Source: Qipengyuania sp. S6317L1 (GTDB lineage: Bacteria; Pseudomonadota; Alphaproteobacteria; Sphingomonadales; Sphingomonadaceae). From it: 64,000 bases of DNA. Where the stretch lies: the NCBI RefSeq assembly GCF_023015615.1, contig NZ_JALKAJ010000002.1, positions 696,501-760,500 on the forward strand, in the 5' to 3' direction. Below the pieces are notes generated by a model. It was not told where the DNA came from. It was given only the letters and a program-made list of their open reading frames with translations, and did not search any database. The translations under genes were made by a program, and so were the position numbers. Shown here in pieces: positions 26,967 to 35,799 of the stretch. How positions within the stretch are numbered: position 1 is the first letter of the stretch; each line of letters opens with the position of its first letter.

Positions 26967-27548
26967 TTACCGCTTCAACACAAGGTAAAGCGCGCCCTCT
27001 CCGCCGTGGCGGATGTGGGCGCGCCGCACTGCTGCGATGGAATCGGCGTGACGGCTCACCGCGAGCCAGTCGAGGAGTTTAGCCCGGATCGCGCCGCGCT
27101 TCGTACCGCGGTCGGCAGGGTCCACTGGCCGCTCTCGTCCAGCGACCACCAGCACCACCCGCGCGCCCATCATGCGCGCCTGGTCAAGCCCGCTCATTAT
27201 CCGGTCATAGGCGCGGTCGAGGCTGTGATCGTGCAGATCAAGCGTATAGTCCGGCGTGATCTGCCCTGACCTCAGCTTGCGGTTCCAGCTGCCATCAAGC
27301 TGGCTTGATGCCATGGTTCGTCGCGGCGCGGGCGCAGGCGTGGGCGAATTGGCGCGCATCAATGGGCGTCTGGTAGCCTGTTTTGGTTTGGGCGCTTGCT
27401 TTTCAGGAGCTTTGGGAGGGGGCTTCGCAGGGGCTTCGCTCGCCTCTTTGACAACCGGCGCCTTCTTGCCCGGCATGGGGGTCACGCTCGATGCGAGACG
27501 GGCCCAAGCGCGCTGCTCGGGTTCGGAAAGGCCGCCCGGATACCTCAT
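26967..27548 (-). CDS. Smr-domain protein
   Basis: A 193-residue protein. The first half is basic and Pro/Ala-rich (KPPPKAPEKQAPKPKQATRR) and probably disordered. The C-terminal Smr domain (about residues 100-193) begins with the signature TLDLHDHSLDRAYDRI and has RGAIRAKLLDWL and a conserved GGEGALYLVLKR end. Smr domains nick or bind branched DNA/RNA; stand-alone alphaproteobacterial forms are poorly studied. It lies 10 bases downstream of mltA and probably shares its transcript. Confidence 0.88.
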   Translation of the reverse strand: MRYPGGLSEPEQRAWARLASSVTPMPGKKAPVVKEASEAPAKPPPKAPEKQAPKPKQATRRPLMRANSPTPAPAPRRTMASSQLDGSWNRKLRSGQITPDYTLDLHDHSLDRAYDRIMSGLDQARMMGARVVLVVAGRERPVDPADRGTKRGAIRAKLLDWLAVSRHADSIAAVRRAHIRHGGEGALYLVLKR

Positions 27549-27558
27549 GAAGACAAGC

Positions 27559-28860
27559 TCATCGCCGTGATGAGTTGTCTTGAGAGTTCAGCCGCGCAAC
27601 GGTGCCCTTGGGCAGGAACAAAAGCGCCGTGCCCCGACCGCTCATGCCGCCGGCAATTCGCCGTGCATCGTCCCCTGCGCCCCAAAAGGTATCAAAACGG
27701 TTCGCCCCCTTGATCGCGCCGCCGGTATCCTGCGCGATCCAGAGACCGTCGGCTTCGTTACGGTCAAGATCGAGCCATACCGGCGCTCCCAAGGGGACAA
27801 ACGCAGGGTCTGCGGCGACCGATGCCTCGCGCCGAACGGGCACGCCCAATGCGCCGAGCGGTCCATCGCCTTTGAGCTCACGGAAGAAAATCCAGCTCTT
27901 GTTCTCGCGCATGAGCGCGCGGCCTTCACGCGGGTTATCGCGGATATAGGCCATGATCCCCTGCATCGAGCCAGAGTATTGCCCCGGTCCGTTGCCCAAA
28001 AGCCCGCGTTCGCGCATCACCCCGCCGATCCCGGTATAACCGCGCCCGTTCTGCCCGGCATAGCCGATCCGGATGACCTCGCCTTCCGGCGTGCGAAGGC
28101 GTCCCGACCCCTGAATTTGCAGGAAGAAAAATTCGACGGGATCAGCGGCATAAGCGATCACCGGAACGCGGCCGTCAAGCGCGCCATCCTCGATCTCTGC
28201 ACGTTCATAATAGGGCACGAAATCGCCATTGGCGAGCTGCCGGCCCAGCGGCGCGCGACCGCTGCGTTCGGATTGCGGGGTGCTGCGCGGCCAGCCGCGT
28301 TTAAGGTCGCTCGGCATCGCGTAAACCGGCACATATCCCGGGCGAGGCGTGCGCGAACCGGCAATCTCGGGCTCGAAATACCCTGTCGCAAAGGCCTGAC
28401 CATCGCCGATGCGCGCCGTTTCGAAGTGGGTCTGGAAAAAGCGCGGCGCATCGCTCATCGGCCATTGATACGCGGCCTCGCAAGAGGCACGCCAATCGGC
28501 GTTGTAGGATAATCCGCTCTTGTCCTCGCGGCGCAGCAGTTGCGGGCAGCTTTCAATAAAGCTTGCCAGGGCAGTTCCCGCATCGCGTTGGCTGATGCGC
28601 AATTGGCCCACGCTTGGCCCTCGCACAACGCCTGCGAAGGCCGCAGTGGATGCGCTGGTGACAGGGGGCGGGATCGGAACGGCAGGGCGCGGTCCGGATG
28701 CCTCGGGCACGAGACGGACGCAGCCGGTTAGAAGCGCCGCACAAGCCAGCGCCATCATTCCGGCATTAATGGAAGCGGGTCGACGCGAAGGGGTATCGGG
28801 TCCGGTGAGCCAAATCGCCTTGCGCGACCTGGCAGCGCGTCCTTGATGCGCCCCCCACAC
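27559..28860 (-). CDS. mltA: Membrane-bound lytic murein transglycosylase A
   Basis: 433 residues if translation begins at GTG 28860, 11 bases after the previous gene; an ATG at 28758 (MMALACAALLTGC) is an alternative that keeps the lipobox LLTGC but has no basic n-region. The MltA domain follows (FFQTHFETARIGDGQAFATGYFEPEIAGS), then the C-terminal 3D-type domain with catalytic Asp motifs FVPLGAPVWLDLDRNEADGLWIAQDTGGAIKG and RFDTFWG. It cleaves peptidoglycan glycan strands with 1,6-anhydro product at the outer membrane. Operon order is tim44-like, mltA, smr. Confidence 0.93.
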   Translation of the reverse strand: MWGAHQGRAARSRKAIWLTGPDTPSRRPASINAGMMALACAALLTGCVRLVPEASGPRPAVPIPPPVTSASTAAFAGVVRGPSVGQLRISQRDAGTALASFIESCPQLLRREDKSGLSYNADWRASCEAAYQWPMSDAPRFFQTHFETARIGDGQAFATGYFEPEIAGSRTPRPGYVPVYAMPSDLKRGWPRSTPQSERSGRAPLGRQLANGDFVPYYERAEIEDGALDGRVPVIAYAADPVEFFFLQIQGSGRLRTPEGEVIRIGYAGQNGRGYTGIGGVMRERGLLGNGPGQYSGSMQGIMAYIRDNPREGRALMRENKSWIFFRELKGDGPLGALGVPVRREASVAADPAFVPLGAPVWLDLDRNEADGLWIAQDTGGAIKGANRFDTFWGAGDDARRIAGGMSGRGTALLFLPKGTVARLNSQDNSSRR

Positions 28861-28871
28861 CTCTCAAACCC

Positions 28872-29543
28872 TCAGCCCTGGTCGGTTTCGTCGAGAATCC
28901 AGTTTGGATCACGCGATGAAACGTCGCGGCTAAAGGTCCAGATATCGCGGCTTTCGATGGCATCATCGAGGCTACCGGCCACCACATTGCCCTCCTTGTC
29001 ACGGGTGACAGCGGCGATGTCTGCAACGAACAGGACCGCAATCCGGGCGACTTTCGAGAATTTGGCGGTTTCAAGCGTCGCCGAATGCACGCGGGTTTCC
29101 TCGATACGCACAAGCTTGTTATCAAGCGTCAGCCCTTCGGCCTCGCGTTGGTTGATGGCAGCTTCGAACCCTGCGTAGACATCGTCATCGCAAAGGTCGC
29201 GAAGGGTCTCCTTGTCGCCCTTCCAGAACGCTTCGAGCACCATTTCATAAGCGCCGCGCGCGCCTTCGATGAAGGCGCCGAATTCGAACGCACGGTCCAC
29301 TGCCGCGATCTCGCGAATGCCATTTTCCACCACGGGTTGAGCCCCTTCAAGTTCAACGGGACGAGGCTGCGCTGCTTGCGGCGCGGTGGCGGCGGTGGGC
29401 GCTTGCTGCGGAGCGTTATCTTTCGGTTCGAAACGCTGCGGAATCGATTCTTCCTCGTGTTCTGCCCGGCGCCCGAGCACCGAATAGAGGCGCAGCCCCA
29501 AAAAGGCGGCGATCATGGCGAGGATGACGATTTCTAGAATCAC
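28872..29543 (-). CDS. Tim44/TimA-like domain protein
   Basis: 223 residues from GTG at 29543, favoured by AAGGA seven bases upstream; an ATG at 29585 would add 14 residues. An N-terminal membrane anchor (ILEIVILAMIAAFLGLRLYSVLG) and an acidic, Pro/Ala-rich linker precede a Tim44-like (NTF2-fold) domain (EGARGAYEMVLEAFWKGDKETLRDLCDDDVYAGFEAAINQ). Alphaproteobacterial TimA is the proposed relative of mitochondrial Tim44. Its partner secB is divergent, which fits a protein-export theme. Confidence 0.88.
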   Translation of the reverse strand: MILEIVILAMIAAFLGLRLYSVLGRRAEHEEESIPQRFEPKDNAPQQAPTAATAPQAAQPRPVELEGAQPVVENGIREIAAVDRAFEFGAFIEGARGAYEMVLEAFWKGDKETLRDLCDDDVYAGFEAAINQREAEGLTLDNKLVRIEETRVHSATLETAKFSKVARIAVLFVADIAAVTRDKEGNVVAGSLDDAIESRDIWTFSRDVSSRDPNWILDETDQG

Positions 29544-29898
29544 GGTATTTCCTTGTTTGACCGAATCTGGCGCAGGCCCATTCAAGCAGCCCTATCAGTA
29601 GTGACTGAATTGAATGTGTATGCCAACACAAGATACGGCCCGCATTGGCGCAAGATGCGCCGGAGAGGTCAGTTTATGTGTCATAAATAGGGACGAAATT
29701 CAATTCTCCAACGCCTTGTGGCGATGCGATGCATACAATTCCGGCCCTTAATTGACACAACTCGTCAGTTCGCTTGCCGGTTCCGGCCCATTGCAGTCTC
29801 TGTTGCCTGTTACCGTGGCCCCTGCTACGCGCGCTCACTGATTTTATGCCCTTGCACACAGGGGCAAACCCGACATTCAATCGAAAGATGCAAAAGCT
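29544..29898. other. Intergenic region between tim44-like gene and secB
   Basis: 355 bases. A TTGACA box stands at 29752-29757 on the plus strand, in a position to drive secB, but no clear -10 follows at 17 bases. A short hairpin TGCCC...GGGCA lies near 29847-29866. I see no small gene here. Confidence 0.4.
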
Positions 29899-30426
29899 AT
29901 GGCCGAAGAAGGTGCTAATCCAGGTGACGTACTCACCAACCTCGACAACAATGGCGCTGACAATCAGCCTGCCGCCGGGATCATCACGCAGTATGTGAAA
30001 GATCTTTCGGTCGAGAACCCCAATGCGCCAGACGTCTATCAATGGACCGAACAGCCAAAAGTCGATGTGCAATTCAACATCGGTGCCGTTCCCAAGGGTG
30101 ACGAGGTGAGCGAGGTTGAGCTTAAGATCAACATCACCGCGTCCACTGAAAAAGGCCCTGCCTACATCATCGAACTTTCCTATTGCGGCCTTGTTGGCAT
30201 TCGCAATATCCCCGATGATCAGGCGCACGCTTTCATGTTTGCCGAAACCCCGCGCATCCTCTTCCCGTTTGCCCGCCGTGTGATCGCAGATGCGGTGCGC
30301 GATGCTGGCTTCCCGCCGCTTATGGTTGAGCCGATTGATTTCAATGGCCTTTACATCCAGCAATTGCAGGCCAAGCGCGCTCAGGAAGGCAATGTGACGA
30401 CGCCTGCTCCTGGCGCTGGCGCGTAA
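29899..30426 (+). CDS. secB: Protein-export chaperone SecB
   Basis: A 175-residue tetrameric cytosolic chaperone that holds preproteins for SecA. Conserved SecB features include QYVKDLSVENPNAPDVY, VDVQFNIGA, YIIELSYCGLVGIRN and the C-terminal FPFARRVIADAVRDAGFPPLMVEPIDFNGLY. The N-terminal extension of about 30 residues is acidic. It is divergent from the Tim44-like gene and followed 41 bases later by murJ. Confidence 0.97.
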   Translation: MAEEGANPGDVLTNLDNNGADNQPAAGIITQYVKDLSVENPNAPDVYQWTEQPKVDVQFNIGAVPKGDEVSEVELKINITASTEKGPAYIIELSYCGLVGIRNIPDDQAHAFMFAETPRILFPFARRVIADAVRDAGFPPLMVEPIDFNGLYIQQLQAKRAQEGNVTTPAPGAGA

Positions 30427-30467
30427 CGCCTTGCTTCACCGGCAAGTGACCGCATAACCTTGCGCAC

Positions 30468-32045
30468 ATGAGCCTGCTCAAAAACGTCGGCACCATCGGG
30501 TCCCTGACCATGGTCAGCCGTGTCGCCGGGATGGCGCGCGAGATGATTTTCGCGCGCGTCCTTGGCGCAAATGCCGTGACCGATGCGTGGTTTCAGGCCT
30601 TTATCATCCCCAATGTGTTCCGCCGCCTGTTCGCAGAGGGCGCGTTTTCAGCCGCCTTTGTGCCGATGTTTTCCAAGCGTTTGCACGGGAAAGACGATGC
30701 CGAAGAAGGGCTCGACGATGCGAAAAGCTTCAGCAATGCCGTCCTCAGCGTCTTTCTGCCCGTTCTGATCGCTCTGGTGGCGGTGTTCGAAATCGCCATG
30801 CCCGGCGTAATCTGGCTCTTGTCGGAAAAGCCTCTCGACCCCCAGACCTATCCGCTCGCGGTCGATTTTGCGCGGATCATGTTTCCCTACATTATCCTCG
30901 TCAGTCTGGTGACGCTGTTCACAGGGATGCTCAATTCCGTATCGCGTTTTGCCCCTGGCGCTGCCTTTCCGATCATTCTCAACATCGTTCTGATCGCCGC
31001 ACTTTTATGTGGCGAATGGTTTGCCCAAAGAACGGGCGTCAGCGTCACGCAGATCGCTTACGGTATCGCATGGGCCGTGACCGGTGCAGGGGTCATGCAG
31101 CTTGCGTGGCTCTATTACTGGACAAGGGTCGAGGGGTTTCGCCCCAAACTCTTGTGGCCGCGCATTACGCCAGAGGTAAAGCGGCTTGCGATCATCGCCC
31201 TGCCCGCAGCCATTGGTGGCGGCGCGTATCAGATCAACACTCTGGTCCAGCTCTATTTCCTCAACCAGCTTGAGGATGGTTCGGTGAGCTACATGAACTA
31301 TGCCGACCGCCTCAATCAGCTGCCGCTTGGCATTATCGGCATCGCGCTTTCAACCGCGATCCTGCCGACGCTGTCAAAATTCGTCGGGAGCGAAAACAAA
31401 GAGGGCGCAGACCGGATTCAATCCGACGCGATCGAACTTGCGATGCTGCTCACCGTTCCTGCCGCTGTGGCGCTGGCGATTTGTGCCGAAGCTTTCGTTA
31501 CCATGATTTTCGCAGGCGGGCGCTTTGACCTTTCAGACGCTCAGGTAACGGGCGATGTGCTGGCCACGCTCGTTCTGGGTCTTCCGGCCTATGTGCTGGT
31601 GAAAGTCCTCGTGCCCAATTTCTACGCCCGCGCCAATACGCGAACCCCTGTGGTGGCGGCCTTTATCTCGCTGACAGTGTTCATCGCGGCGACCGTGTTC
31701 TTCCTTGAAGATTACGGCGTCATCGGCGTCGCCTTTGCGAGCGTCGTTGGCGCATGGATCAATGTGGGCTTCCTGCTGATCGTGCTGGCGAGCCGGGGGC
31801 ATTATCGTATTCCCGGCGTGCTGTTGCTGCGCATCGCCAAACAAGCCATCGCCGCCGCCGCAATGGGGGCTGTGCTCTACTACGCCAACAGCTATCTTAC
31901 TGGTTGGTATTCCGCCGGGATCTTTGCGCGGCTTGTTGCGCTCGGCGTGCTGGTCGGGTCCGCAGTGATCGTTTACTTCGGTCTGGCATTCGTGTTTGGC
32001 GCGATCGACAAGCAACGCATTGCAGCCCTTACCCGCAAGCAATAG
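30468..32045 (+). CDS. murJ: Lipid II flippase MurJ
   Basis: A 525-residue polytopic membrane protein of the MOP superfamily with 13-14 segments. The N-terminal FTTLVSR-type region reads TIGSLTMVSRVAGMAREM, and NVFRRLFAEGAFSAAFVPMF and LPLGIIGIALSTAILPTLS are strongly conserved MurJ motifs. It translocates lipid II across the inner membrane for peptidoglycan assembly. No ATG closer to the usual start is needed. Confidence 0.97.
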   Translation: MSLLKNVGTIGSLTMVSRVAGMAREMIFARVLGANAVTDAWFQAFIIPNVFRRLFAEGAFSAAFVPMFSKRLHGKDDAEEGLDDAKSFSNAVLSVFLPVLIALVAVFEIAMPGVIWLLSEKPLDPQTYPLAVDFARIMFPYIILVSLVTLFTGMLNSVSRFAPGAAFPIILNIVLIAALLCGEWFAQRTGVSVTQIAYGIAWAVTGAGVMQLAWLYYWTRVEGFRPKLLWPRITPEVKRLAIIALPAAIGGGAYQINTLVQLYFLNQLEDGSVSYMNYADRLNQLPLGIIGIALSTAILPTLSKFVGSENKEGADRIQSDAIELAMLLTVPAAVALAICAEAFVTMIFAGGRFDLSDAQVTGDVLATLVLGLPAYVLVKVLVPNFYARANTRTPVVAAFISLTVFIAATVFFLEDYGVIGVAFASVVGAWINVGFLLIVLASRGHYRIPGVLLLRIAKQAIAAAAMGAVLYYANSYLTGWYSAGIFARLVALGVLVGSAVIVYFGLAFVFGAIDKQRIAALTRKQ

Positions 32046-32088
32046 CGCCGCCTTGCGCGCGCCACGGCATCTGCTATTGGCAAAGCCC

Positions 32089-32190
32089 ATGACCAACACG
32101 TTCTTCTCTTACCGTTCAGCCCCATTGCGCTTTGCAATGCGCGGGCGGGCGGCCTGGCGATGGCTGGGGTGCTGTTCCAAGCACACCTGA
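32089..32190 (+). CDS. Possible 33-residue leader peptide upstream of trpS
   Basis: ATG at 32089, TGA at 32188-32190, 31 bases before trpS. The peptide reads MTNTFFSYRSAPLRFAMRGR, then AAWRWLGCCSKHT, with two Trp codons close together near its end. A small hairpin (GTGCT...AGCAC) overlaps the last codons. The position suggests a Trp-sensing leader, as in trp operon attenuation, but there is no clear terminator/antiterminator pair, so this may be chance. Confidence 0.25.
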   Translation: MTNTFFSYRSAPLRFAMRGRAAWRWLGCCSKHT

Positions 32191-32221
32191 CCATTACCAA
32201 TCTGAAGAAAGAGTACCCACA

Positions 32222-33241
32222 ATGAGAGTTGTTTCGGGCATCCAGCCCACCGGAAAGCCGCACCTTGGCAATTACCTCGGCGCGATCGTCAACTATGTGA
32301 AGCTTCAGGACGAGGCCGAGGCGCAAGGGGGCGAATGCTTCATCTTCCTCGCCGACCTGCATGCGCTCTCGATGACGCATGATCCGGCAGAGCTGACACG
32401 AAATACCCGCGAGATGGTGGCAACGCTGGTTGCCTGCGGGGTCGATCCGTCCAAGACCGTGCTGTTCAATCAGGCGCAGGTTCCAGCCCACGCAGAGATG
32501 CAATGGCTGTTAAATGGCACTGCGCGGATGGGGTGGCTCAACCGCATGACGCAGTGGAAGGACAAGGCGGGCAAGAACCGCGAGGGACAGTCGGTTGCGC
32601 TGTTCACCTATCCAGTACTGCAAGCCGCCGATGTGCTGCTCTATCAGGCAACCCACGTGCCGGTGGGTGAGGATCAGAAACAGCACCTCGAACTGGCCCG
32701 CGACATCGCGCAGAAATTCAACAATGATTTTTGCGACGAGGACGCGCCGCTTTTCACCCTGCCTGAACCTTTCATCCCGCCATCGGCGGCGCGGATCATG
32801 AGCCTGCGCGATGGCACCTCGAAGATGAGCAAATCGGACCCGTCCGAAATGAGCCGCATCTCGCTCACCGATGATCCCGACACGGTGATGAAGAAGGTGA
32901 AGAAGGCGAAGACCGATCCAGAGCCCCTGCCATCAGAAGAGGCAGGCCTCGAAGATCGCCCCGAAGCGCGCAACCTCGTGGGTATTTATGCTGCGCTCAC
33001 CGGCAAGACTCCGGCCAAGGTTCTGAGCGAACACGGCGGTCAGGGGTTCGGCGCATTCAAACCAGCACTGGGCGAGGTTCTTGTAGAGACGCTCACCCCG
33101 ATCAACGCGCGGTTTATGGAACTCAAAGGCGATCAGGAAGCTCTGGATGCGATCCTTGCGCGAGGCGCATCACGGGCGCGCGAACGCGGCATTCCGACGC
33201 TCGATGCCGCGTATAAGGCGCTTGGCCTGGTGCGCGGATAA
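32222..33241 (+). CDS. trpS: Tryptophanyl-tRNA synthetase
   Basis: 339 residues from ATG at 32222 (MRVVSGIQPTGKPHLGNYLGAI). This includes the class I HIGH-equivalent PTGKPHLGNY at the N-terminus; the KMSKS loop is at about residue 200 as TSKMSKSDPSE. Length and order match bacterial TrpRS. It charges tRNA-Trp in the cytoplasm. The upstream in-frame start would add 30 residues that belong to the possible leader region. Confidence 0.97.
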   Translation: MRVVSGIQPTGKPHLGNYLGAIVNYVKLQDEAEAQGGECFIFLADLHALSMTHDPAELTRNTREMVATLVACGVDPSKTVLFNQAQVPAHAEMQWLLNGTARMGWLNRMTQWKDKAGKNREGQSVALFTYPVLQAADVLLYQATHVPVGEDQKQHLELARDIAQKFNNDFCDEDAPLFTLPEPFIPPSAARIMSLRDGTSKMSKSDPSEMSRISLTDDPDTVMKKVKKAKTDPEPLPSEEAGLEDRPEARNLVGIYAALTGKTPAKVLSEHGGQGFGAFKPALGEVLVETLTPINARFMELKGDQEALDAILARGASRARERGIPTLDAAYKALGLVRG

Positions 33242-33507
33242 CGCACTTCGGGCCGGCGATAACACGTCGGCCCAAGCCACCTGGCCGCGCGAGCGTTCAA
33301 ATCCGGTTCAGCCCGCATGATTATTGTGTGCATCGTTAACAGCTGACACTGCGAGACAGTATGGGGATTTTGGATCGAACGACCTTCGATCCAAAGCGTG
33401 AGGACAACGCGAAAGATCAGCGATTTTTGGACTGATAGCCAGAGACAACGCGGGCAAATGCCCCGGTCACAGACGATGGTCACTGGCGATTTTGTGAAGG
33501 ATATGGC

Positions 33508-34215
33508 ATGATCCAATCTGATATGAACCCTGACGATACAAACACGCGCTCATCATTTGCGAGTCGCTTCATGCGCCCTGCGGCAAAGATGGGCCTTGCC
33601 GGCATTCTTGCGCTTGGCCTTGCCGCGTGCTCGACCAACACCTTCAAGGCCGATGTTTCACGTTTCCAGGCTGAGCTTCCAGCGCCTGCGGGGCAAAGCT
33701 TCGCGGTTGTTGCAGATGACCCTGCGCTAGCGGGTGGTCTGGAATTTGCGCTTTATGCCGATATGGTTGCGGCTGAAATGGCCAAGCTCGGCTATGTCGA
33801 GGCAGAACCGGAAGCGGCCACCATGCTCGTTCGGTTCGACTACGGCGTCGACAACGGGCGTGAGCGGGTGCGCACCACCAATACGGGCTACGGGCACTTT
33901 GGCCCGTGGGGACGTTTTGGCGGATTCGGCCTTCGCCGCGGCTACGCCTTTGGCTTCTACGATCCGTGGCTCGCCGGTCCCGAAGTGCGCAGCTACACTG
34001 TTTACACCAGTGATATCGATCTCAAGATCGACAACACTGTCACTGGCGAGCGTTTGTTTGAAGGTCAGGCGCAGGCCGCCTCGCGCTCCAACCGCCTGCA
34101 ACATCTGGTACCCAATCTGGTCGATGCGATTTTCACCGACTTCCCCGGCAATTCGGGTGAGGTCCTGCGCATCACAATTCGCGACGACGGGAAGAGCGTG
34201 AAACCGGCACGGTGA
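33508..34215 (+). CDS. DUF4136 lipoprotein
   Basis: 235 residues with an unusually long n-region before the hydrophobic stretch (KMGLAGILALGLAACS), ending in the lipobox LAAC, so lipidation at about Cys41. The mature part fits the DUF4136 pattern: SRFQAELPAPAGQSFAVV, an AEMAKLGYVEAEPEAATMLVRFDYGV segment, and a Gly/aromatic insert (YGHFGPWGRFGGFG). A family of secreted lipoproteins of unknown function, often at the outer membrane. AAGGA precedes the start. A terminator follows at 34251. Confidence 0.85.
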   Translation: MIQSDMNPDDTNTRSSFASRFMRPAAKMGLAGILALGLAACSTNTFKADVSRFQAELPAPAGQSFAVVADDPALAGGLEFALYADMVAAEMAKLGYVEAEPEAATMLVRFDYGVDNGRERVRTTNTGYGHFGPWGRFGGFGLRRGYAFGFYDPWLAGPEVRSYTVYTSDIDLKIDNTVTGERLFEGQAQAASRSNRLQHLVPNLVDAIFTDFPGNSGEVLRITIRDDGKSVKPAR

Positions 34216-34250
34216 CAGGCAAACTTCAGATCCACCCATGGATGGGACGG

Positions 34251-34284
34251 AAAGGCGGCGGAAGGGATCAGCGCCGCCTTTTTG
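34251..34284 (+). terminator. Rho-independent terminator
   Basis: AAGGCGGCG (34252-34260) pairs with CGCCGCCTT (34272-34280) around an 11-base loop, followed by TTTT. It ends the DUF4136 transcript and lies before the TonB-domain gene start. Confidence 0.88.
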
Positions 34285-34324
34285 TATTGAGCGCCCGGTA
34301 TCTCCTAAATTATCAGGCACACAC

Positions 34325-35311
34325 ATGACCAAATCACGTCTCTTTTCACCTTTGCGCGCCCTTGCGGGTCTGGCTCTTGCTGGCTCACTTTCCAGCGGGG
34401 TTGCTGCGCAGTCGAGCGAACAGGAAATCTTCGTGGATCTTGGCCGTTGGGTGATTTTGCAGGACGAGGCGCGGCGCATTTGCGAACTTCGCCTGAGCGA
34501 TGGCGGCCCGCACGTGCTGAGCTATCAATTGCAGGACGGGCGCGCGGGCAGTTTGACGCTGCAACGGCGTTCGGGCCGGTATTTTTCGGGTATGGTCGGC
34601 AATGTGGAATGGGCGTTTGACGACGCTCGCTTTGCCGGGTTCAGCACAGGCGAAGGGTTCGCCCTTAGTGCAGGGTCAAGCGGTGTTGAACGAGGGTTCC
34701 GCGCAGCCAAGGTGCTGACCGTCAGTCAAGGCAGCCAACCGGTCGCACGCATTGATCTGAAGACCAGTTCAGCCGGCTTTCGCCTTCTTGAACAATGCTC
34801 CGAGCAATGGCGTTATATCCCTTGGTATCGGCGTCAGGCGAACGCCCAGTATCGCGACCTGCCCGATGCACGAAACGGCAGGCTCATCGCAGGACCATCG
34901 CGCCCGGTGCCCCATTCAGGCGCGCGTTCGGCGCCCAATTCATCAGCGCGCTCGCGCCCCGGAGGGGTTGCCCCTGCGCTTGATCCGGCAGAAGTGGGCG
35001 GCGCGACGCAATCCGCACCCGTCGCTGCGCGTCCGATCAGCCCGTCTTCATGGATCAGGGCCGACGACAGGCTGCCCTGGCCCTCACGCGGATTTCCCAG
35101 CGGGCAAGGCGTGCTGCGTTACACCCTCCTTGTCGATGAAGTGGGACGCGCGCAGGATTGCGAAGTTGAGGGGAGCACCGGTTCGCGCAAGTTCGATCGG
35201 CGCGTGTGCAAACTGCTGGTCGAGCGTGCGCGCTTTGATCCGGCCCGCAGCTCCAATGGCCAGGCGGCCAGCGCACGCTACACCTCTACCGTAAGATTTG
35301 CAGACGACTAA
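34325..35311 (+). CDS. Secreted TonB C-terminal-domain protein
   Basis: 328 residues from ATG at 34325 (MTKSRLFSP), with a signal peptide (LAGLALAGSLSSGVAAQ); upstream in-frame sequence crosses the terminator. The middle is without a recognised domain; then a Ser/Pro/Ala linker. The last 90 residues are TonB-C-like: PSGQGVLRYTLLVDEVGRAQDCEVEGSTGSRKFDRRVCKLLVERARFDPA, as in energy-transducer-like proteins of sphingomonads. It lacks an N-terminal TonB anchor motif, so it is probably periplasmic and not a classical TonB. Confidence 0.8.
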   Translation: MTKSRLFSPLRALAGLALAGSLSSGVAAQSSEQEIFVDLGRWVILQDEARRICELRLSDGGPHVLSYQLQDGRAGSLTLQRRSGRYFSGMVGNVEWAFDDARFAGFSTGEGFALSAGSSGVERGFRAAKVLTVSQGSQPVARIDLKTSSAGFRLLEQCSEQWRYIPWYRRQANAQYRDLPDARNGRLIAGPSRPVPHSGARSAPNSSARSRPGGVAPALDPAEVGGATQSAPVAARPISPSSWIRADDRLPWPSRGFPSGQGVLRYTLLVDEVGRAQDCEVEGSTGSRKFDRRVCKLLVERARFDPARSSNGQAASARYTSTVRFADD

Positions 35312-35332
35312 AGCGCCCGGCGCTTCGTTTTT

Positions 35333-35791
35333 CTAAAGCTTTGCGTGACCGCCGGTTGAGCCAAAGCCGCCGTCGCCGCGCGTCGTTGCGTCAAGCTCGT
35401 CGACCTCTTCCCAAAGCCCTTGAGTGACAGGCGCCACTACCAATTGAGCCACGCGGTCGCCGCGTTCGATCTTGAAGTGGTGATTGCCGTGGTTGATCAA
35501 CAGAACTTTCAACTCACCGCGATAATCGGAATCGATTGTGCCGGGCGTATTGGGCACTGTGATGCCATGCTTGAAAGCAAGGCCCGAACGCGGGCGCACC
35601 TGTATCTCATACCCTTCAGGAATGGCCATGCTGAGGCCGGTCGGAACCGCTTTCCGGTCCCCCGGCGCAATCGACATCGCTTCGGACGCCACCACATCCA
35701 TGCCCGCCGACCCTTCGGTGGCATAGGCAGGCAGGGGCAGTCCCTCGCCCGTTGGCAAGCGTTTCACCCGGATTTGCACTTTATTGGTCAC
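35333..35791 (-). CDS. dut: dUTP diphosphatase
   Basis: A 152-residue trimeric dUTPase. All five motifs are recognisable: [38 protein letters not shown] and the C-terminal GFGSTGG. It hydrolyses dUTP to dUMP and diphosphate, keeping uracil out of DNA and feeding thymidylate synthesis. It follows coaBC by eight bases and is the last gene of that unit; coaBC-dut adjacency is widespread in alphaproteobacteria. Confidence 0.97.
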   Translation of the reverse strand: MTNKVQIRVKRLPTGEGLPLPAYATEGSAGMDVVASEAMSIAPGDRKAVPTGLSMAIPEGYEIQVRPRSGLAFKHGITVPNTPGTIDSDYRGELKVLLINHGNHHFKIERGDRVAQLVVAPVTQGLWEEVDELDATTRGDGGFGSTGGHAKL

Positions 35792-35799
35792 GGCGATTA

